From an uncultured Lachnospiraceae bacterium (GTDB lineage Bacteria; Bacillota; Clostridia; Lachnospirales; Lachnospiraceae), in contig CAJUTQ010000071.1 in assembly GCA_910589265.1 (NCBI GenBank), positions 1 to 52,852 of the forward strand: a stretch of 52,852 bases of DNA, in the 5' to 3' direction. Every line of letters starts with the position of its first letter. Within the stretch, counting starts at the first letter, position 1. This document shows, one piece after another, positions 1 to 6,683 of the stretch. Position numbers and translations under genes: made by a program. The notes beneath the pieces are model-generated. The model worked only from the letters and a program-made list of their open reading frames with translations. It was not told the origin of the DNA and did not search any database.

Positions 1-83
1 ATTGTTAATATAGCATTGTACCCACAAATTATCTACAATAGGTTTTATGGAATAAAGAATGAGAGGGATTCCGTAGTAGTCGG

Positions 84-123
84 CATTGTGGAAAAATCCA
101 AAAGTTTAGATTTTTCCACAATG
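84..123. repeat. 15-bp perfect inverted repeat
   Basis: CATTGTGGAAAAATC at 84-98 is matched exactly by its reverse complement at 109-123, with a 10-base loop. It could form a strong hairpin in RNA from either strand. No long T-run follows on either side, so an intrinsic terminator is not clearly supported. It lies about 200 bases upstream of the acetyltransferase start, so a leader structure or a mobile-element end are both possible. Confidence 0.6.
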
Positions 124-276
124 CTTGTCTTTTGGTCTTTGGTTTCTTTGGTTCGGAATAGTGTGGTGCTGGCGGTCTATCTCTTGTTTTCGGTTGCTTG
201 CTTCTTTACCGTACATGAGCATTTTTCTACGGATTGTTTCTGCATTGTTTGGTGTATTGAGAATAGTTTTGCTCAT
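106..276 (-). CDS. possible small protein (56 aa), unrecognised
   Basis: An open frame starting MSKTILNTPNNAETIRRKM runs for 56 codons on the minus strand and stops inside the inverted repeat at 84-123. The composition is hydrophilic and charged (many K, R, Q, N), with no membrane segment. There is no convincing ribosome binding site upstream. It could be the start of a truncated mobile-element gene, or chance. The overlapping plus-strand frame (16-288) looks less protein-like, being rich in F, V, L and C with no recognisable motif, and I do not call it. Confidence 0.25.
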   Translation of the reverse strand: MSKTILNTPNNAETIRRKMLMYGKEASNRKQEIDRQHHTIPNQRNQRPKDKHCGKI

Positions 277-320
277 GTGTACAATTAGAATGTAGCATGT
301 TCAACAGGAGGATTACAAAA

Positions 321-953
321 ATGGCGAACACTAAAATTTTATATCCACGGACAGGTGATATGCAGACTATTTACTTAAAAAATGCAATTACCGATTCAAG
401 CATTACCGTAGGAGATTATACCATGTATAACGACTTTGTGAATGATCCTACGGATTTTGAAAAGAACAATGTTCTTTATCACTATCCGATTAACCGCGAC
501 AAACTCCTTATAGGAAAGTTTTGCTCAATTGCTTGCGGTGCAAAATTTCTTTTCAATAGCGCAAATCATACAATGGCTTCTCTGTCCAAATATCCGTTTC
601 CCTTATTTTTCCATGAGTGGGAACTTGGGAAAACAAATGTTACAAAAGCGTGGGATAACAAAGGAGATATTATTGTCGGCAATGATGTATGGATTGGCTA
701 TGAAGCAGTCGTTTTGGCAGGTGTTACAATTGGCGATGGTGCAATGATAGGTACTCGTGGTGTTGTCACGAAAGATGTAGCGCCTTATACCGTTGTGGGA
801 GGAGTACCAGCAAAGCCTATCAGAAAACGGTTTAATGATGAAACCATTTCAAAATTACTTAAATTGAAATGGTGGGATTGGTCAGAGGAAAAAATTTCTC
901 AGAATATTAAAGCGATACAATCTGGAAATATGGAACGAATTAGGGGGATTTAA
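321..953 (+). CDS. Vat/CatB-family xenobiotic O-acetyltransferase
   Basis: This is a 210-residue left-handed beta-helix (hexapeptide repeat) acetyltransferase. Hallmarks are LYHYPI and IGKFCSI, the SANHTM segment holding the expected catalytic His, the GNDVWIG turn, repeated hexapeptides of the VTIGDGAMIG type, and GGVPAKPIRKRF followed by KWWDW near the C-terminus. Known relatives acetylate streptogramin A (Vat) or chloramphenicol (CatB), using acetyl-CoA in the cytoplasm. The length fits Vat proteins (about 209-219 residues). The ATG at 321 is chosen because AGGAGG ends a few bases upstream; a longer in-frame start at 297 lacks one. It is followed 2 bases later by a hydrolase gene. The substrate cannot be assigned from sequence. 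The neighbourhood of KTR and transposase remnants suggests horizontal transfer. Confidence 0.88.
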   Translation: MANTKILYPRTGDMQTIYLKNAITDSSITVGDYTMYNDFVNDPTDFEKNNVLYHYPINRDKLLIGKFCSIACGAKFLFNSANHTMASLSKYPFPLFFHEWELGKTNVTKAWDNKGDIIVGNDVWIGYEAVVLAGVTIGDGAMIGTRGVVTKDVAPYTVVGGVPAKPIRKRFNDETISKLLKLKWWDWSEEKISQNIKAIQSGNMERIRGI

Positions 954-955
954 TT

Positions 956-1708
956 ATGTGCACGAGATTTGTTCATAATGGAAATGATACCATCGTAGGA
1001 TTTAATTTTGATATAGACCTTGCAGTTTGGACATATACTGTTATCAGAGAAAAAGATAGATTTTATATTGGTATCAAAATGCCCGATGGTAATTATCACT
1101 CCTTTCATGGAATAAATAAGAATGGAAATGTTGGTACATTGCTCTATGTGAATGGTAATGAGAACGGGAAATATATTGCCAACAAAAAATGCTGTACTAT
1201 TTCAGAACTGACCGAAAGTTTTATAAAAGGTGCGATTACGTTTGATGATGCACTTACTATAGTGAAAAACAATAAGATTGTATATGCTCTTGATGCCACG
1301 ATGCAAGCTATGCTTTCGGATAAATACGGGCGTGTACTTATTATTGAGCCGGGGTTAGGATACCGATTAGAACAGGCACAATATTCACTGATTACTAATT
1401 ATTCTGTATTAAGACCCGAAATAACAAAACCTTATATCGTATTTGGTGATAATAGATTTGAAAGAGCTGATGAACAGCTTAAAAGATGTGGAGATAACTT
1501 TTCGGTTGATGAGGCATTCCGCATATTAAAATCCGTAAAACAAGAAGGAATTTGGGCGACAAGAGTTTCTTTTGTATATTCGGTTAGTGAAAACAATGTT
1601 TACTATGTTCTGAATAATGATTTTGAACAGATTTTAGAATATCAGTTCAAAAAAAGCCGTGGTTGTTCTGATATTTTAGAGAAAAGGGTTAAAGAACAAG
1701 AAAGATAA
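956..1708 (+). CDS. linear amide C-N hydrolase (choloylglycine hydrolase/Ntn superfamily)
   Basis: The 250-residue protein starts MCTRF. Cys2 is the expected N-terminal nucleophile once Met1 is removed, as in choloylglycine hydrolase-like Ntn enzymes. Other family features are the FNFDID segment near residue 20, an internal YVNGNENGKY stretch, and IWATRVSFVYS towards the C-terminus. Such enzymes hydrolyse linear amides such as bile-salt conjugates, penicillin V or N-acyl amines. The protein is shorter than typical bile salt hydrolases (about 320 residues), so a non-bile substrate is likely. It lies 2 bases after the acetyltransferase and its stop overlaps the next start, so the three genes look co-transcribed. 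A role in inactivating an amide drug together with the acetyltransferase is possible but unproven. Confidence 0.75.
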   Translation: MCTRFVHNGNDTIVGFNFDIDLAVWTYTVIREKDRFYIGIKMPDGNYHSFHGINKNGNVGTLLYVNGNENGKYIANKKCCTISELTESFIKGAITFDDALTIVKNNKIVYALDATMQAMLSDKYGRVLIIEPGLGYRLEQAQYSLITNYSVLRPEITKPYIVFGDNRFERADEQLKRCGDNFSVDEAFRILKSVKQEGIWATRVSFVYSVSENNVYYVLNNDFEQILEYQFKKSRGCSDILEKRVKEQER

Positions 1709-1905
1709 TGATGGAAAACAAATGGATAATCTGCCCTATATGCGCAGGCAAGACCTGTGACAGAATAAGGGAGGATACTGTTCTGATAAGTTATCCTCTC
1801 TACTGTCCAAAATGCAGAAAGGAAACATGGATTAAAACAAAAAATCTACAAGTAACCGTCATGAAAGAGCCAGATATATTAGATGCAGAGCCGATGAACT
1901 TGTGA
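1708..1905 (+). CDS. cysteine-rich KTR protein
   Basis: A 65-residue protein with CPICAGKT and later CPKC, a two-knuckle zinc-ribbon pattern. It matches the small cysteine-rich KTR family in the phrase KWIICPICAGKTCDRIRED. These proteins are frequent next to resistance genes on conjugative elements of clostridia and streptococci; their function is unknown. The gene appears complete, including the VMKEPD tail usual in the family. Its start overlaps the stop of the hydrolase gene. It supports a mobile origin for the left arm. Confidence 0.8.
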   Translation: MMENKWIICPICAGKTCDRIREDTVLISYPLYCPKCRKETWIKTKNLQVTVMKEPDILDAEPMNL

Positions 1906-1977
1906 GCAATGCTATACTTCCTTTATGGTAGACAGATGAAATAATAAAACGGTCACTATGAGGAGGAGCATATTTTT

Positions 1978-2205
1978 ATGGGACAACATTCAAAATACTC
2001 TTTTGAAATGAAATTAGATGCCGTTACAAAATATTTGGAAGGAAGCTGTTCAACAGAAAGTATCGCTGGAAGTCTGGGAACGAATGGGACGAGGATTATC
2101 GAATGGGCAATGATATATCCGTCTTTGGGGGCTGAAGGACTAAGATTATCTTTCAGGAAAAGGGAGATGAAGAGAAATCCAGAAAAAATATGGAATCCGT
2201 TCTGA
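1978..2205 (+). pseudogene. IS3-type orfA (HTH) transposase fragment
   Basis: The frame opens MGQHSKYSFEMKLDAV and continues through a helix-turn-helix typical of IS3-family OrfA: YLEGSCSTESIAGSLG, then an IIEWAMIYPSLGAEGL segment. About 60 residues resemble OrfA, after which the frame runs into unrelated sequence and a stop. No orfB with a DDE catalytic domain is present downstream. A ribosome binding site (AGGAGGAG) precedes the ATG, so a short peptide could still be made, but not an active transposase. Confidence 0.7.
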
Positions 2206-2279
2206 TAAACAGTTGCGGAACTGGATGATGAAGTAGAATGGTCATGAGAATCTAAATTCTTTTGGAACAGGAGGAACCA

Positions 2280-2660
2280 GTATCCTGACCAAAGGAAGAA
2301 AAACTACCTATGAGGAACGGGTGGAAATAGTAACATACTATATTGAGTATGAAATGGACGATGCGTAGACAGCAGAAAAATAGCCGGTATCTTGCAGATA
2401 TGTTAATGGATACGAAAATATCAATCTGATGGAGTTGAAGGCCTGGTTGACAAGAGAGGAAAAAGGAAGACTGCGAGTGAACTGTCTGAATTAGAAAAGT
2501 TACGTGCTGAAAACAGGCTTCCTTAGGCAGAAAAACGGAAAGCAAAGCTGAAGATGGCATTCTTACAAAAACTCGACGAAATCGAAAGGAGGGGATTTTG
2601 AACCAGGCACAAAATGAAACGCTCTATTTGGCAATACAACACAAAAAAGTGATTGGCAGC
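2280..2660 (+). pseudogene. decayed second IS3-type orfA remnant
   Basis: Translation in shifting plus-strand frames recovers GRKTTYEERVEIVTYYIEYE, later LMELKAWLTREEKGR, and then AFLQKLDEIERR. This is the order expected for the N-terminal HTH, the linker, and the coiled-coil end of an IS3-family OrfA. Several stop codons and frame changes interrupt it. No OrfB or terminal inverted repeats could be identified, so this is a dead fragment. A minus-strand open frame over the same bases shows no recognisable motif and is treated as a shadow. Confidence 0.65.
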
Positions 2661-2740
2661 TAAAATTTTTGTTTTTTTACTGTCTACTTGACAGGAAGTG
2701 GTTCAGTATGTGCAAATATATTATAGCGGAGGATTTTTTC

Positions 2741-3110
2741 ATGAACAAGTACATTTATGACGAAAACAATGGTTTTTGGTATGAGCTGCAGGGAGATTAT
2801 TATATTCCCTGCTTGGAATTACCCATAGAAAAAAAGAAGGGCATATTGGTGTATGGGATCAGCCCATTTGCGGTATATCTGTGAGTATAAAAAGGTATTT
2901 TACACAAATCTTATGACAAGTGGCAACCTACCTTATCGATGTGAAACAACAGGATCAGGGAATGTTTGACCGCCTGATGGAATAACGGGCAGAACGTGAG
3001 GGTATTACCGAAAAACTGAAGGCTGATAATCAAATGAAATGGGTCATCAGAATACATGCTCTTAGGTCAACAGTTGTGGAAACTGTCAATACCGGGATAA
3101 TCGTCGTATA
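2741..3110 (+). pseudogene. TnpV transposon protein, broken
   Basis: The N-terminus MNKYIYDENNGFWYELQGDYYIPCLELP matches the TnpV family of clostridial mobile elements (shown only in part in this entry by its first motif). After PFAVYL a stop appears. In another frame the C-terminal part can still be read, as AEREGITEKLKADNQMKWV at about 2985-3045, again typical of TnpV. The gene has therefore lost its frame in at least one place and has extra stops. It belongs to the same mobile-element graveyard as the IS3 remnants upstream. Confidence 0.7.
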
Positions 3111-3156
3111 AAAATGCTGCAAAAATGACATGTACTGCTATAATATGCAAAATCAA

Positions 3157-3182
3157 GGGACAAGGTACAAATACCTTGCCCC
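3157..3182 (-). terminator. candidate intrinsic terminator of the XRE gene
   Basis: On the minus strand GGGGCAAGGTA pairs with TACCTTGTCCC around a TTTG loop: 11 pairs, one of them G-U, followed by TTGATTTTG. It lies about 70 bases downstream of the XRE stop codon. The T-run is modest. Confidence 0.55.
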
Positions 3183-3252
3183 TCAGAGTTTACTCCCTAA
3201 AAATGAAAGTAAGATTTTATTAACTTATAAATGGTTACTATAATAGTCTGGT

Positions 3253-4296
3253 TTAACTACTAGAAACGCCGTTTTTCAGTTTTTCCCAGTATTCATTTCC
3301 CTGCATATAATGAAACGATTCATCTCTGAAAGATTCCAAAAGTTTTTGTTTTAAGCCAACTGAAAATTCAGAGCTAACAGTTTTTAATGCCATATGTTGA
3401 TAAAGTTTGGATTTCCCAAAATCACCAATTGTCTCAATACCATCCAAAATATCTTGCATAAGCTGCGCTGTCCACCCAACATCCTTTTCCCATGCGGCAA
3501 CATCCAATCCGAAACAAACCTCATTATACTTCCCCATTTCAAGTGTGGATGCAACAGAAGAAGAAACCTCAACAAGCTTTTTGGCCATTTCATGATTGTC
3601 ATCTTCCATATAAAGGGTACGCAAATCATTTAATATCATTTGAATGTGCTGATACCCAGTAAAAATTAATTCTTCGTATGCACGATAGGCTTCCGCCCGT
3701 TTTCCTGTTTTCCTGTTTAAAAGCGCTTCCTTGCGTTTGCGTTCAGGGTTTTCCAAAGAGAAACAATCCAAATATTGATTTGCCTTTCCATAATCTCCTT
3801 TTCGAAAATACATATGGAATAGTGAATCTGCCGCTTGGTTTCGAATCTGTTCGTTCTTTGAGAGCAAACACCTCTCGAACCATCTGAATATGGTATTATC
3901 ATAATTTTCTTTATTTGGAAGTTTTGTTGCTATTCGGTTCACATCAAGGATAATTGCTGCTTGACAAATTAGTTTTTCACAATTTGGATATTCTTCAATT
4001 TTTTCTTTTACAGAAATAAACACTTCATGGAAGCGCTTATCCTTCAAGTCTTTTTGAACATTCGATAGATATTGGTTAATTTCTTCATCTGTTAATTCAT
4101 CCTTAAAGGACAAAAGTTCGTCTGTAGTAATATTAAGTAGCCGTGCAATAGGTGCAAGCAAAGTAATATCTGGCAGTGTGTTACCTCTTTCCCATTTGCT
4201 GACAGCAGGGGTAGTTATGCCAAGACAAGTAGCCATTTCCTCCTGTGTCATTCCTCTATTTTTTCTATATTTTTTGATGACATCTCCTATTGCCAT
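3253..4296 (-). CDS. XRE-family transcriptional regulator with helical-repeat C-terminal domain
   Basis: 347 residues. Residues about 5-60 form a Cro/C1-type helix-turn-helix: IKKYRKNRGMTQEEMATCLG, then ITTPAVSKWERGNTLPDITLL. The remaining roughly 280 residues are helical and TPR-like, with pairs such as YGKANQYLDCFS and RAEAYRAYEELI. This is common in clostridial regulators that bind a peptide or a partner protein. A ribosome binding site (AAGGAGA) precedes the ATG. The promoter and two overlapping palindromes sit just upstream, suggesting autoregulation. The target genes are unknown; it is monocistronic between mobile-element debris and an unrecognised gene. Confidence 0.85.
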   Translation of the reverse strand: MAIGDVIKKYRKNRGMTQEEMATCLGITTPAVSKWERGNTLPDITLLAPIARLLNITTDELLSFKDELTDEEINQYLSNVQKDLKDKRFHEVFISVKEKIEEYPNCEKLICQAAIILDVNRIATKLPNKENYDNTIFRWFERCLLSKNEQIRNQAADSLFHMYFRKGDYGKANQYLDCFSLENPERKRKEALLNRKTGKRAEAYRAYEELIFTGYQHIQMILNDLRTLYMEDDNHEMAKKLVEVSSSVASTLEMGKYNEVCFGLDVAAWEKDVGWTAQLMQDILDGIETIGDFGKSKLYQHMALKTVSSEFSVGLKQKLLESFRDESFHYMQGNEYWEKLKNGVSSS

Positions 4297-4322
4297 GTTT
4301 TACTATCTCCTTCACAATTTTT

Positions 4323-4338
4323 GGATCGATCCTAGGAT
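4323..4338. promoter_or_regulatory. overlapping palindromes, candidate XRE operator
   Basis: GGATCGATCC (4323-4332) and ATCCTAGGAT (4329-4338) are perfect 10-base palindromes sharing four bases. They lie 27-42 bases upstream of the XRE start codon and immediately downstream of a -10 candidate, where a repressor would block initiation. Autoregulation is inferred from position only. Confidence 0.5.
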
Positions 4339-4367
4339 AGTATAGTTGATTGGAGTTCAAAAAACAA
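4339..4367 (-). promoter_or_regulatory. candidate sigma-A promoter of the XRE gene
   Basis: On the minus strand TTGTTT (4367-4362) is followed after 17 bases by TATACT (4344-4339). Spacing is ideal and transcription would start inside the palindromic operator candidate. Confidence 0.5.
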
Positions 4368-4656
4368 TGGAATGTAAGTTAAATAGCAGGAATTATTTTT
4401 AACTACTGCTTAACTTTTTTTCGTGTTCCCATTCTGAAAATCTATGTACGCACCGCAGGAATTCCTTCGGTATTATTTTCCATTTCAGCATTTCACGTCA
4501 TAATTTCTTCGACGATTGTTTTGATAGGATTGAGTGTCCTGTCTCTTATTCTCTGCCTATAACTGTCTGAGCCGGTCACAGACGCTTTTCCTTTTGGGCT
4601 GTGTATACCATTCGTTTCCTTAACCTGCAACGCCCTGTGCTCCTTGCCATATTCGT
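4368..4656 (-). other. intergenic stretch with an open remnant
   Basis: No complete gene is visible between the XRE promoter and the next gene. On the minus strand a 54-codon open stretch (4657-4493) reads NEYGKEHRALQVKETNG at its start and LNPIKTIVEEIMT at its end. It lacks a start codon because it directly follows the stop of the gene at 4657-5082. It looks like the tail of an eroded gene, but I cannot identify it. Confidence 0.3.
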
Positions 4657-5082
4657 TTAATTCTTATAGTAGTCTAACATATGCTCATAAATGTTTCTGG
4701 TCTGTTCTTCATCGCCCCATGATAAAGGGTCATCCCCATAGCATAGAGTCCAAAATGGTTCTATGTTCTGAATGCTTCCAGGTAGACTTTTCCATAAACT
4801 ATACATTCGACTTGCAAAATATTTTATATCCCAACAATTTATATAGACTACCTTTAGTTTATTGATGAAAATTCTGCCAAACTGTTCAAGGTCAAGATGA
4901 TTGTAATCAATATGTGTTCTTATATAAATAATGGCTTTTTTTATGTCTGTTTCCCATTCTAAATAGAGCAAATTATCGTTTTCGGGGTCATTGAGAAATA
5001 ATTCATCAAGCCGTTTACTGTACTCGTTTTCTGTTACTAAATCCTCATTAAGCAAAATAGCATAAACGAACAGCTCCTCCAT
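4657..5082 (-). CDS. hypothetical protein, 141 aa
   Basis: I do not recognise this protein. It is acidic, mostly helical, with no membrane segment or signal peptide. Visible features are MEELFVYAILLNED at the start, an aromatic central segment (YINCWDIKYFASRMYSLW), and a C-terminal WTLCYGDDPLSWGDEEQ. The start at 5082 is preferred over an upstream in-frame ATG at 5106 because AAGGAGT precedes it at 7-8 bases. The size, acidity and isolated position in accessory DNA would fit an orphan immunity-type protein, but that is only a guess. Confidence 0.6.
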   Translation of the reverse strand: MEELFVYAILLNEDLVTENEYSKRLDELFLNDPENDNLLYLEWETDIKKAIIYIRTHIDYNHLDLEQFGRIFINKLKVVYINCWDIKYFASRMYSLWKSLPGSIQNIEPFWTLCYGDDPLSWGDEEQTRNIYEHMLDYYKN

Positions 5083-5399
5083 GTTAACACTCCTTAGGCC
5101 TCTCATTTATCATTCTATTTCTTACATTTTATCAAAATTCTGAGAGAGTGGAAATAGAGAGCTTTCCCGCCAGATTTCTTGCCTTTCGTATATACGGCAC
5201 AGGCAGCCAAAAAGGTCTACACTTCTCATCATCCAGTTACCTTGTGTAGTCCCTTGTAAATGGTACTTTAGGCTACTTTAAATAGTGAGAGTAGGCATTG
5301 GGAGAAAGCTGGAACTTTCAAAGCGCCAGTACAGTCCAAAAACAGTTTTATAGTTATCTTAAGAAGGGATACACCACTCATCTGCTCTCTTTTGTATGC
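5083..5399. other. about 317-bp stretch without a supported gene
   Basis: Six-frame reading gives only short open stretches with no recognisable motif. I see no strong hairpin with a T-run, no tRNA and no repeat. It separates the mobile-element debris from the MerR regulator and may be the boundary of the transferred segment. Confidence 0.4.
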
Positions 5400-6218
5400 T
5401 CATGAGGAGACAGGAATTTCAATCTGAACAATATACTCTGTAGACTTGTCTGTTACATTGCCATTGATTATCATTTCATAGGAAAATCCATATAGGTTTA
5501 AGCTTTGCTTTTTTACATAATCAAAAATTTCTTCATATTTAAGAAACATTTTTTCCCAGTCTCCCTTGAAAAAGGCTTGGACATATTTTCCCTGGGGTTG
5601 AATATGAAGTCCTGCTTTTTGTATAGGAAAGGGGATCTCAATGAATAGTTGGGAATAATCATCAAAATTTCCATTATATAAACTTTCTGTAGATATCATT
5701 GTCCCATAAGAGGCATCGTGGAGACGATGAAGTTTATATTTTTTTGTTTCAGCTATAATCATTTCTACTGATTGGTCAAAGGAAATATCTTTGCCTATGT
5801 CCACAGTAACAAGACGTCGTTTCTTTTTTTCAATAATATGAATTTCTGATAAATCTATGTTCAATAAAGTGAGCATATTGTGATGATGGTTGCACAAAGT
5901 TTTCCGAATAGCTTTTAAGTGGGACATATGAAGATCCAAATGGGTAATTTTTTCATCTAAGAGTTTTAAAAGGCTGGCGGCGGATCTATTGTTCATAAAT
6001 AATTGTATTTCATGGATGGATACATTCAGTTCCCGAAGGAGAAGAATGGTTTCCAATATAGGACTTTGATGGTAGTTGTAGTAGCGATACCCATTTTCTG
6101 GGTGGATGAATGCAGGTTTAAATAATCCAATCTCATCATACCACATTAAAGTCTTTTTGTTGATTCCGTGCATGGATGCAAATTGTCCAATCGTAAGAAG
6201 CTTTGTTTTTTCTATCAA
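5400..6218 (-). CDS. MerR-family regulator with GyrI/BmrR-like effector domain
   Basis: 272 residues. Residues about 7-75 form the MerR winged helix: LTIGQFASMHGINKKTLMWYDEIGL, then NGYRYYNYHQ (here quoted by its parts, the first being LTIGQFASMHG). A linker helix around residues 80-120 is followed by a C-terminal effector-binding domain (AGLHIQPQGKYVQAFFKGDW, then YSYE-like FSYEMIING), as in BmrR and GyrI-like proteins that sense hydrophobic or cationic molecules. It is divergent from the biosynthetic run. MerR proteins usually activate a promoter with an over-long spacer, and such a promoter candidate lies in the shared intergenic region. Sensing of the product or an intermediate to induce the cluster is a reasonable inference. 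The start has a good upstream ribosome binding site (AGGAGGAA on the minus strand). Confidence 0.87.
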   Translation of the reverse strand: MIEKTKLLTIGQFASMHGINKKTLMWYDEIGLFKPAFIHPENGYRYYNYHQSPILETILLLRELNVSIHEIQLFMNNRSAASLLKLLDEKITHLDLHMSHLKAIRKTLCNHHHNMLTLLNIDLSEIHIIEKKKRRLVTVDIGKDISFDQSVEMIIAETKKYKLHRLHDASYGTMISTESLYNGNFDDYSQLFIEIPFPIQKAGLHIQPQGKYVQAFFKGDWEKMFLKYEEIFDYVKKQSLNLYGFSYEMIINGNVTDKSTEYIVQIEIPVSS

Positions 6219-6324
6219 GGTTCCTATTCCTCCTAAACAATACTGTTTCTGTATAGTTTATCACAGGATAGAGAGAAAGTAAAAATAAGAGGAAAAGAAG
6301 ATATGAAGAAATTGGAAAAAAAAG

Positions 6325-6356
6325 TTACACAGATAATCGTATTTCTTACATATAAT
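6325..6356 (+). promoter_or_regulatory. candidate promoter of the biosynthetic operon
   Basis: TTACAC (6325-6330) and a perfect TATAAT (6351-6356) are separated by 20 bases, longer than the usual 17. Spacers of 19-20 bases are characteristic of promoters activated by MerR-family proteins, and the divergent neighbour is a MerR protein. The -35 match is weak. The distance to the first start codon is about 100 bases. Confidence 0.4.
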
Positions 6357-6458
6357 ACAAAAATGGAAAAAATACATGATAAAATGCAAATAAATTTTAT
6401 GTCGATAAAGACAGAAAAATAGGGAAAAATTTATATAAAATGAAGAGGAGGGCTAAAG

Positions 6459-6683
6459 ATGAAAGCAGAATCAAGGGGAAGAGTCTGTAAGAGATGCAAA
6501 ACGGAAATTTTAAGGGACGTATTAGATAAAAGAGATTCCATTTGCCCAGAATGTGGATATTATATGAGACTTCATGCATACAAAAGAATTGGTACATTAG
6601 CGGATAATAATAAGTTTATAGAGTGGGAATTAAAAAAAAATTTTCCAATCCATTACATGATGAAAAGTATGAAAGGCTATTAA
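6459..6683 (+). CDS. accD: acetyl-CoA carboxylase carboxyltransferase beta, N-terminal zinc-ribbon part (frame 1)
   Basis: This is the first segment of a carboxyltransferase reading frame. CKRCKTEI and CPECGYY form the four-Cys zinc ribbon of AccD (Cys pairs near residues 12-15 and 30-33), and the following LHAYKRIGTLADNNKFIEWE matches the usual AccD linker. A GGAGG ribosome binding site precedes the ATG. After the A9 run at 6632-6640 this frame ends within about 15 codons with non-family sequence, while the -1 frame continues exactly with the expected AccD sequence. The functional product is therefore probably a single beta+alpha polypeptide made by frameshifting or slippage; alternatively the gene is mutated or the base count is wrong. 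Confidence 0.8.
   Translation: MKAESRGRVCKRCKTEILRDVLDKRDSICPECGYYMRLHAYKRIGTLADNNKFIEWELKKNFPIHYMMKSMKGY

Noticed and set aside
16..288. 90-codon plus-strand frame at the left edge
   Set aside because: No ribosome binding site, no recognisable motif, runs across the inverted repeats, and composition looks like translated non-coding AT-rich DNA.
2252..2560. Minus-strand 102-codon frame over the IS3 remnant
   Set aside because: The plus strand carries recognisable but broken OrfA sequence; the minus frame shows no motif and is a shadow.
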